Source: Apoderus coryli (Eukaryota; Arthropoda; Insecta; Coleoptera; Attelabidae). Taken from it: 64,000 bases of DNA. The DNA is taken from positions 20,377,135-20,441,134 of the forward strand of contig OU452202.1 of NCBI GenBank assembly GCA_911728435.2. Direction: 5' to 3'. Within the stretch, counting starts at the first letter, position 1; each line of letters starts with the position of its first letter. The position numbers were made by a program, and so were the translations under genes. The notes under the pieces were generated by a model. That model was not told where the DNA came from and did not search any database. It was given only the letters and a program-made list of their open reading frames with translations. Positions 56,856 through 64,000 of this stretch are shown here, in pieces.

Positions 56856-57321
56856 ACAAAGACTTCAATTTATGTCAAAATGCACACTTATTTACAAATA
56901 TTTCCAAAACTACTGGACCTAGGCATATCAACCCTTATGTCATTTTTCTTGTCTTTTAAAGCGGCATTTATTTAAGTTAAAATATATAGGCTGTCGCATT
57001 AAGAAAAAGCAAGTTTGGTCTGTTGCGCGTTTGTGAACTACCCTGTATAATTGAAAACATTTTTGGGTTGTACATCTCTTCAGTGCCTAAAAGTTTTGTA
57101 AGGAATTTTTTTCTCTATCGCTTATAGATCTTGACATATCTTCCTCTTATACACTAATGGGACACCCTGTATAAGTATTTCTTTTCTCTCAATGTCTTCT
57201 TTGACGTATGTTTTAGGACCAGCTAAACACTAAGGTACTATATTAACTATACTAACAATTATTGTTAGTTGTTTGCGAAATTATTAAATGAGCGGCAATT
57301 TATTAAATGCAGATCACATTA

Positions 57322-57440
57322 TACAAGGTGATTCACCACATACGCCACGGAATTTTATGGCCAAACTGTACACAATTTCAATTTCTAATACAGGAACATT
57401 ATATACCTATACTAAAGAACACATTTTAAAATATACAGGG
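57322..57440. repeat. Repeat with ACAAGGTGATTCACC start, related to 18733
   Basis: tacaaggtgattcaccacat, cgccacggaat and ggccaaact mirror 18733-18780. A second terminus, TATACAGGGTGCTTC, lies at 57433. Confidence 0.5.
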
Positions 57441-57935
57441 TGCTTCAAAAAACCAGTGATTACATGTTCTAAAATTTATTGAAGGCATTCAAAATTCACA
57501 TAAAAAAAATGATTTAGTTGCATTTTTTATTTGGAAATATTAAAAAAGAACATAAACAAAAGACTACTCTTTAATTTACGTAAATCGACCATATAATAAT
57601 TAAAATTCTGGTCAGTCGAAAATAGGCGGGCTCTCACACAACAGAATATAGTAAAGAAGTATGTAAATCAAGTAAATAATAAAAGTTAATCACGTAAAAT
57701 ACGTTATTATTAGGTATTCATTTTAAATGTTTTCTTTTTCATCATTTCCTATTCAAACACCGTCTCGGGCTCTTTATTTTTGATTTACATCGATACCTCA
57801 ACAGGTCCCATTGAATAACTAATGCAGGAATGCGATGAATACCTTTTAATAACATTAACCCATGATATTAATATACCTAGGCTAGGCTACGTTATGTTTC
57901 ACTTCACAAAATAACGACACAGCAGCTTAATTAAT

Positions 57936-58450
57936 ACAGGGTGTCCCAACGGCCAACAAATCGATCTGTATAATATAGAAAACTATACCTACATAGCCGA
58001 ATTTTGAAAACTTGGCAGTGTAACTACGTCGACGGAGGCAGATCAGGTAATATAGTTGTAAGTTATTGACACTTACAGCAGGTGCCAACTAGCTTATTTC
58101 AAATGGAACACAGTATACATTATTACAGTTTTCGATTCTACGTAAAATTAGTTATTTGACATTATTTACTTTAAGTTTTACCGTTTCTGACTTATTTAAG
58201 GTTTTATGTCAAAAATGACGTTTGCGGGATCTAAAATCATTATAAAATTTTCCTATAAGGAAACCTTTATTAATTGATTTAGATACAATCATTTTATGAG
58301 AACTTTGAACTGTTAAATATTAATACAGGGTGTGCAAAATATCACATCAAACATAAAAATGAGAAAACTGTCAAAAGGCAATATTTTTAAATATAAACCC
58401 CAATATTTTATAGTTTTATCTTATTAAGCAATAAAAATAAGGGTAAATTT
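57936..58450 (+). repeat. CAGGGTGTCCC repeat complex
   Basis: Starts TACAGGGTGTCCCAACGG (57936) and holds blocks shared with 6400-6540, 7690-7827 and 12291-12425. A second terminus, TACAGGGTGTGCAAAA, is at 58325. Probably two adjacent members of the family. Confidence 0.6.
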
Positions 58451-58499
58451 GTTTAAGGTTGTATATCTCTAAAATGTTTAGTTTTTGAAATATTGCCAA

Positions 58500-59200
58500 A
58501 TGAGTAAATTATACATACGCCGGTAATTCCGTTCTAGGACAGTTATCGGGCTGTTTGTGAACTGCGCGGAACTGACTGCACCTTAGATAAAATTCTCGGG
58601 CCTTCTTTCTATTGATGTTCAAAATTGTGAAAAACCCGAACGCTTTTTCGCACTTTCAAACAAATCAAATCCTTAGAATATAAAGAGGGAAGGATTTTTC
58701 ATGTTGTCATGCGACCGCGATGGTGTTTCAATATGGCCGCGGACATATTCCGGTCGCCAATGGCGTAACATTTTTTAAATTGATATGAAAATACGGTATA
58801 AATTAACATAAACAAGTCTTGCAAAACAATTATAATATTACACATATTTTATATAACACCATATATAAGTAATATACTATAATAAGCAAATTTCCAAATA
58901 TTATTTAAAGGAAACATTATGGATACGCCTATGCATCTATGACCTGACAAAACCTAACCTTAGTTTTCTACTTTGTTTACAATTTTAAATAATAAAATAT
59001 TAAATTTTACATAAAACGATAAAATTTCCTAAGTAGACTGTTCCTAAATATTGGTTTATGTCAAATACTTACTGATGTAATGTTATTTTAAAGTTTTTCG
59101 TCGTTTTCGTTTGAGATCATCCGCAAGCCACACAGCTAACCATTTTCAATGTTTTAAACCAATTCAAACCTAAAACTACCTTCCAATGTCACAAACCATA
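58500..59200. other. Intronic sequence with a CpG-richer patch
   Basis: 58540-58770 (cgcgatggtgtttcaatatg, gccgcggacatattccggtc) is less AT-rich and has ATGGCCGC motifs. It may be a promoter or repeat remnant; no coding frame fits. Confidence 0.25.
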
Positions 59201-59208
59201 AAGTATAC

Positions 59209-59810
59209 AGGGTGAACTATCACTCAGTACAAAAATTTTAACCACATGCTCAAGAAAGCATGAAAAACCGTAAAAAATTTGTTTCGGAATTTTTATTCGA
59301 TGTTTACAAAATGGGGCAAATCCACGTTTTTCCCTGGTAAATCGGCGCCTATGACAATTATTTTTCACGATGGCTTCCAACCTACCTAACAGCTGTAGGC
59401 GGCGTTGCCAATTGTAGAGAGGTGAACATGAACATTTTTGTAAATAATAATTATTATAATACCTTATAAATAAATCCATCTTTACTACTGCAGAATTGTA
59501 CACTACTTCTTCGTTTTTGCAAACAACAAACTCCTAAAACGATATTTTCGCATACTTATTAACACAACATTAAAAACATAACAGATTCCGAAAGCACACT
59601 ACATGCCGGCTGAGTTTATTAATATTCGCTGATGCCGGTTTATTTTAAATTTAACGAAATATTAAACTATGAGAGCCAGCTGTAGCCGCATGGCTTTGTC
59701 TTATAATACTTATAATCAATAACAATCAATCTGGAAAACTCCAACTTGTAGATAATTTCTTCGTTTTTGCAAACTTCTAAAACGATATTTTCGCATTTTG
59801 AACACACACA
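59209..59810. repeat. CAGGGTGAAC repeat and a duplicated 40-bp block
   Basis: TACAGGGTGAACTATCACTC begins at 59207. cttcgtttttgcaaac and ctaaaacgatattttcgcat occur at 59508-59551 and again at 59759-59797. The minus frame 59189-59503 lies in the repeat and is not a gene. Confidence 0.5.
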
Positions 59811-60344
59811 CTAACTAAACATTGCCGGAAGCACCCTAAAACCCAGATAAGTAAAACTACTACTTACTTATCTGCGACTAAAATGTAAAATGCCACTCGC
59901 CCTCACTTAAATTTAATTAATATTTGTTTATAATTTCACTACATTTCACTGTCAATTCTCACAAATACACTAATATTACTTTGACGATAATTAATGTAAA
60001 TAAAAATACAGTTGGAAATATTAAAAGTGTCAAACGGAATGAGTCACCAATGGTATTTCAAAATGGCGACTTTGATGTCATATCCGTCGCATGCATCTCC
60101 CTCATTATATTCTAAGTTCAAATCTAACCAAACTTAACCTTACCCTTAAAAGAAGACGGTAAAAGATATAGACCGTGTCCCTACATTTTTTCAAATTGGA
60201 ATCCAAAACTGTATTTGTTCGATTATATTTTAATTATATGCTTATTCGGAACTTATGTTAAACAAATATTTTAAATAGGTAGGTACCTGCAATTTTTAGC
60301 ATCTAATTATGATGGATATATTATTAGCTAGGTACCGAACTTAC

Positions 60345-60564
60345 TTTCGATTGTTAGTATTCTCACAATTTTCATCTGTCTGACTCATATTCTCATCGGA
60401 ATCCGTATATTTTCTTATTTTAAATTTTGCTACACTATCAGCAGATTCTAATTTTGCTATTAATGGCATTGGTTGATGTTTCATTCTCATATAATCCCGT
60501 TTAAAACATTCCGAATACTTTCGATTTCTCTCTTTAATCATTTCTATGTCGCTTTCTTCATCAT
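60345..60564 (-). CDS. Internal coding exon of the host gene ending at 55882
   Basis: Acceptor cttcaatatattacag, two bases completing a codon, then DEESDIEMIKERNRKYSECF, KRDYMRMKHQPMPLIAKLES and a Ser/Asp/Glu-rich end (TDSDENMSQTDENCENTNNR) to donor GTAAGT (60344) in phase 2. It joins in phase with the exon at 63561 (G+AT, Asp), giving ...YDTFK-DDEESD... The acidic clusters look like phosphorylation-prone linkers. Not recognised as a known family. Confidence 0.7.
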
Positions 60565-61734
60565 CTGTAATATATTGAAGCGTCCATACATCAACAATAA
60601 CTAATTGTTAATGTAATAAATCATGAATACTAATAAAAATTAAATTAGAAATTAAATGAATGATCTGCAGTATAGAAAGGTACTGTATTATTCCTTTTTC
60701 TATCAGTTAATAGGTACCTAACAGAGCCCTTTCAATCTATATCAAAATGTCTATGGAAATGAGATGGGCACTGTAGATTGGGTGTTTTAATGAGAGATTT
60801 CAAGCTTTGAATTGCACGTAAGATGAACTTGAACAGGGCCATCACAACAAAATATCACGACAGTTCGCAGAAATAGGGCCGATAATCCAAGGACGTCTAT
60901 TCGCCATCATCTACCAGAATTGGACAGTACAAAAGGTACTTTTCAACGTATTCTCACCAAAACAATAAAACGATAAATGCGCGATTGATTAATCAGAAGC
61001 AATACACAAGTTTGTTGGTCCAAACTAAGTAATGGGTCTTTTTAATTCAGAGAGCCTGTAGTCCTGCCCAGTTTTCCGTTCTATTCCTTTCAACCCGTCG
61101 GTATGCCATACGCATTTGTTCTCTGCGAGCGTCTGCCTTCAACGCCTAGCTGTTTGCTTGCGTTATTTCCTGAATATAATGCATTCCGTCTCCGGTCTTA
61201 GTTTTTTGACAAGGATCAACAGAGGAGTCAGAAGCAATAATGTTTCCTTCGCTGATTTAAGGCAAGGTCACATCGCCCCTGGTTTTCTTAGACAGGCAAA
61301 TGCAATTTATGTAGACGCTTCTCTATAATATTAGTTAGTGTCTATTTTTAGCCAGCATTCCGTAGTCTCTATGAAATATGTGTGACCATAACCTTTATCA
61401 CCGGTTATTACACGAAGTGTGCCATTTTTGACTTTAGACCCCATGCCTTTCCAAGCAGCATATGAGACTAACACAACTATTTACATAAAAATATTATAAT
61501 GAAAAAGGTCAGGCTCCCTAAATTATTTAAAATCAACGCTAAATATTGAAATAACTGTATCAGAAACGGTAGATATTATTTTCGACCGATGGTTTGGATT
61601 GATAATGTCAAAATTCATCCCGCTCAATGAAGAGATTATACATACTATATCTTACTTCTTGCGATCATTTAACAAATGGTATATGTTTTATATTTAGGCA
61701 ATAATATCTAATATATAATATAATGTCTAAATCA
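60565..61734. other. Intron with an unassigned coding-like remnant
   Basis: On the minus strand near 61060-61140 one frame reads ADARREQMRMAYRRVERNRT then ENWAGLQAL, an Arg-rich stretch of transposon-protein character that I cannot assign. The plus frame at 61116-61328 overlaps it. Confidence 0.25.
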
Positions 61735-63290
61735 AAATTCAAGATGACGGACATTCAAAAAGAATTGACCCGAAAGAAGTGGTATGTTTAAAGACGTCCG
61801 CCATCTTGGATTTTGATTAGGGTGCCATTTTGACACTGAAATTTGAAAGCCTATTGTATTGCCTATGCAACAAGACCAAAAAGCGTGGTAGATATTGATT
61901 GGTACGCTTATTGCAATTTTTTTGCCGTATGAAATATTTGCGAAAACAGTACTTTTTTAATGACCAATTTCTCCACAGTCACTGAACCGATTTGTTCGAT
62001 TCATGTCTTAAAATGTTTAGAAAGGGCCACATTACTAATAAGGGAAATATTAATTGGTACGCTAACTGCACTTTTTTTGACTTATGAAATATTTGCCAAA
62101 ACAGTATTTTTTTAATGGCCAATGTCTCCACAGCCACTGGACCGATTTGTTTAATTCATGTCTAAAAATGTTCAGAAAGAGCGGCACTTTTAATTCCTGT
62201 TGTAAATCTCAAAATTTTAGAAAATTTGGTTCAAACAGAATTAACTCGAAATAAGGGGTATGTTTAAAGACGTCCGCCATATTGGATTTTGATTAGGATG
62301 TCATTTTCATATTGAACTTTGAAAGCCTATTGTATTGCCTATGCAACAAGACCAAATTTGTAAAAATCTGGCTACTAATAAGGGAGATATTAATTCGTAC
62401 GCTAACTGCAATTTTTTTGACTTATGAAATATTTGCCAAAACAGTAGTTTTTTTAATGGCCAATGTCTCCCCAGCCACTGGACCGATTTGTTTAATTCTT
62501 ATCTTAAAATGTTCAGAAAGAGCCAGATTTTTAACTTCTGTTGTAAATATCTCAATTTTAGAAAGTATTGTTCAAAAAGAATTGGCCCGAAATAAGGGGT
62601 ACGCTTAAACACGTCCGCCATCTTAGATTTTGATTAAGGTGCCATTTTCATATTGAACTTTGAAATCCTATTGTATTGCCTATGCAACAAGACCAAATTT
62701 GTAAAAATCTGGCTACTAATAAGGGAGAAATTAATTGGTACGGTAACTGAATTTTTTTGACTTATGAAATATTTGCCAAAAGAGTATTTTTTTTAATGGC
62801 CAATGTCTCCACAGCCACTGGACCAATTTGCTTAATTCATATCTTAAAATGTTCAGAAAGAGCCACATTTTAAACTTCTGTAGTAAATCTCAAAATTTTA
62901 GAAAATTTGGTTCAAAAAGAATTGCCTAGAAGTAAGGGATATGTTTAAAAGCGTCCGCGATTGGATTTTAAAGCCTATTGTATTGCCTATGCAACAAATT
63001 TGCAAAAATCTGTCTACCAATAAGGGTTCATTGATAAGCTAACTGCATTTTTTTTACTTATGAAATAATTGAGAAAAAAGTATTTTTGAATGGCCAATTT
63101 CTCGACAGCCACTGGAGTGATTTGTTTAACTCATGCCTTAAAATGTTCAGAAAGAGCCACAATTTTAACTTCTGTTGTAAATGTCTCAATTTTAGAAAAC
63201 TTTGTTCAAAAAACATTGGCCCGAAATAAGGGGTATGTTTAAAGACGTCGGCCATCCTCGATTTTGACAAATGGCGCCATTTCGGACTCC
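61735..63290 (+). repeat. Intronic tandem repeat, ~340-bp unit, about 4.5 copies
   Basis: cttatgaaatatttgccaaa recurs at 62081, 62421 and 62761 (340 bp apart), with a degenerate copy at 57 bases past 63000 and a shortened first copy near 61926. Each unit has aatgtctccacagccactgg, aaatgttcagaaagagcc, ataaggggtatgtttaaa, gacgtccgccat and cctattgtattgcctatgca. Divergence between units is appreciable, so the array is old. Short frames inside are artefacts. Confidence 0.9.
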
Positions 63291-63560
63291 GGAATTTAAA
63301 GTCTATTTTATTGTCTATCTAACGAGACCAAGTTCATGGAAAGTTAGGCATTTAAAAGAATTTCTGTTGTTTTTTATGCACCCTGTAGATAGATAATCTA
63401 AATATATAGATATCTAGATCGATAGATATATCTACTGCCTTGGGTTTAAAAGTAAAAGACATTTCGATGCCCCTGACCCCTGAGATGTCTTTTGGAGGCA
63501 TTGGATACCCATAATATGATACATATCGATAATAAATATGCGGTTATAACATTCATTTAC

Positions 63561-63865
63561 CTTTAAATGTATCATATGGTATCTTTTTAGATTTAGCAGC
63601 ATTTGCAATGTTCCTCTTCACAAAATTAGGTGTTTTTTGATTTTGTGCACAACAAAAACTCTCAATGTCAAAATTCGATTTCGTTCTTTGTCCCTTATCA
63701 TCATCACCAATTACAATTTCCGTTTCCGTTGCCACACTATTATTATTGTCATTTTTATACTCTTTTAACAATTGCATTTTAAATTTCACATTTCTGTCGG
63801 TGTTTTTATTGTATTCAATTTCATGGGCATTTTTCGCATTGCGGTTCTTAAATCTGCTTATTTTA
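63561..63865 (-). CDS. Coding exon of the host gene ending at 55882
   Basis: Acceptor gtttaatttattttag (AG at 63866-63867), then KISRFKNRNAKNAHEIEYNK, NTDRNVKFKMQLLKEYKNDN, an acidic TETEIVIGDDDKGQ, SNFDIESFCCAQNQKTPNFV and AKSKKIPYDTFK, ending at donor GTAAAT (63560) in phase 1. 101 codons are open. The exon begins in mid-codon, so earlier exons lie beyond the window. It is hydrophilic and lysine/asparagine-rich without transmembrane segments, so a nuclear or cytoplasmic protein is likely. Not recognised. Confidence 0.7.
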
Positions 63866-64000
63866 CTAAAATAAATTAAACTACATTATCCATTACAGTG
63901 ATATGTTTAATTGATTATTAATATTTGTGGGGCATTTTTTCCGGAAAACCACGAAACACCAAGGAAGACAACATAGATTCATTGATATATTATGATCATC

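Noticed and set aside
62312..62608. 98-codon frame in the 340-bp tandem repeat
   Set aside because: It spans repeat units and is not maintained in the neighbouring units.
1..64000. Conventional tRNA, rRNA or snRNA genes
   Set aside because: No complete cloverleaf with good A and B boxes and no rRNA-like conserved stretch was found by eye on either strand.

Overview
The window looks like AT-rich nuclear DNA from an insect. Coding segments are short exons with GT/AG splice sites. Most recognisable protein similarity belongs to arthropod transposable elements: mariner DD34D, Tc1 DD34E, BEL/Pao and several non-LTR retrotransposon clades. There is no sign of bacterial organisation. A beetle- or bug-like repeat-rich genome is my inference from the transposon types; the species cannot be fixed from sequence alone.

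Layout. 0-5 kb: a small unassigned ORF, a hairpin MITE, copy 1 of an ~870-bp dispersed repeat and two inverted-repeat DNA transposons. 5-6 kb: a convincing first coding exon (minus, donor at 5069) and a probable terminal exon of another minus-strand gene. 6-12 kb: small repeats with CAGGGTG termini, a hammerhead-like motif, the promoter and first exon of a THAP-domain gene or element, and LINE and mariner relics. 12-22 kb: a BEL/Pao relic, a MADF-domain relic, a Tc1 copy broken by an insertion, a 5'-truncated LINE with target-site duplication nested in an older repeat, a mariner, and an RTE-like relic. 25.6-28.6 kb: a 60/61-bp satellite array (~49 units) bracketed by inverted repeats. 29.9-32.4 kb: a LINE split by copy 2 of the ~870-bp repeat, and two Tc1 relics. 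32-38 kb: sparse, with transposase relics. 38.5-41.9 kb: a very AT-rich ~220-bp tandem repeat with higher-order structure. 42-49 kb: LINE and mariner relics. 49-64 kb: minus-strand host exons, among them three exons (63865-63561, 60564-60345, 55993-55882) whose splice phases fit exactly and which end a gene of unknown function. Its introns hold an ~845-bp near-perfect palindrome and a 340-bp tandem repeat.

Host genes are therefore few and partial; all those supported are on the minus strand. Transposon history dominates. The termini ACAGGGTG/CACCCTGT recur dozens of times, several beside recognisable IS630/Tc1/mariner transposase relics, so one broad group of TA-inserting elements and its miniature derivatives has shaped much of the window. 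No complete autonomous element is present. The most unusual items are the long intronic palindrome, the repeated hammerhead-like motifs, and the satellite inside an inverted-repeat frame.
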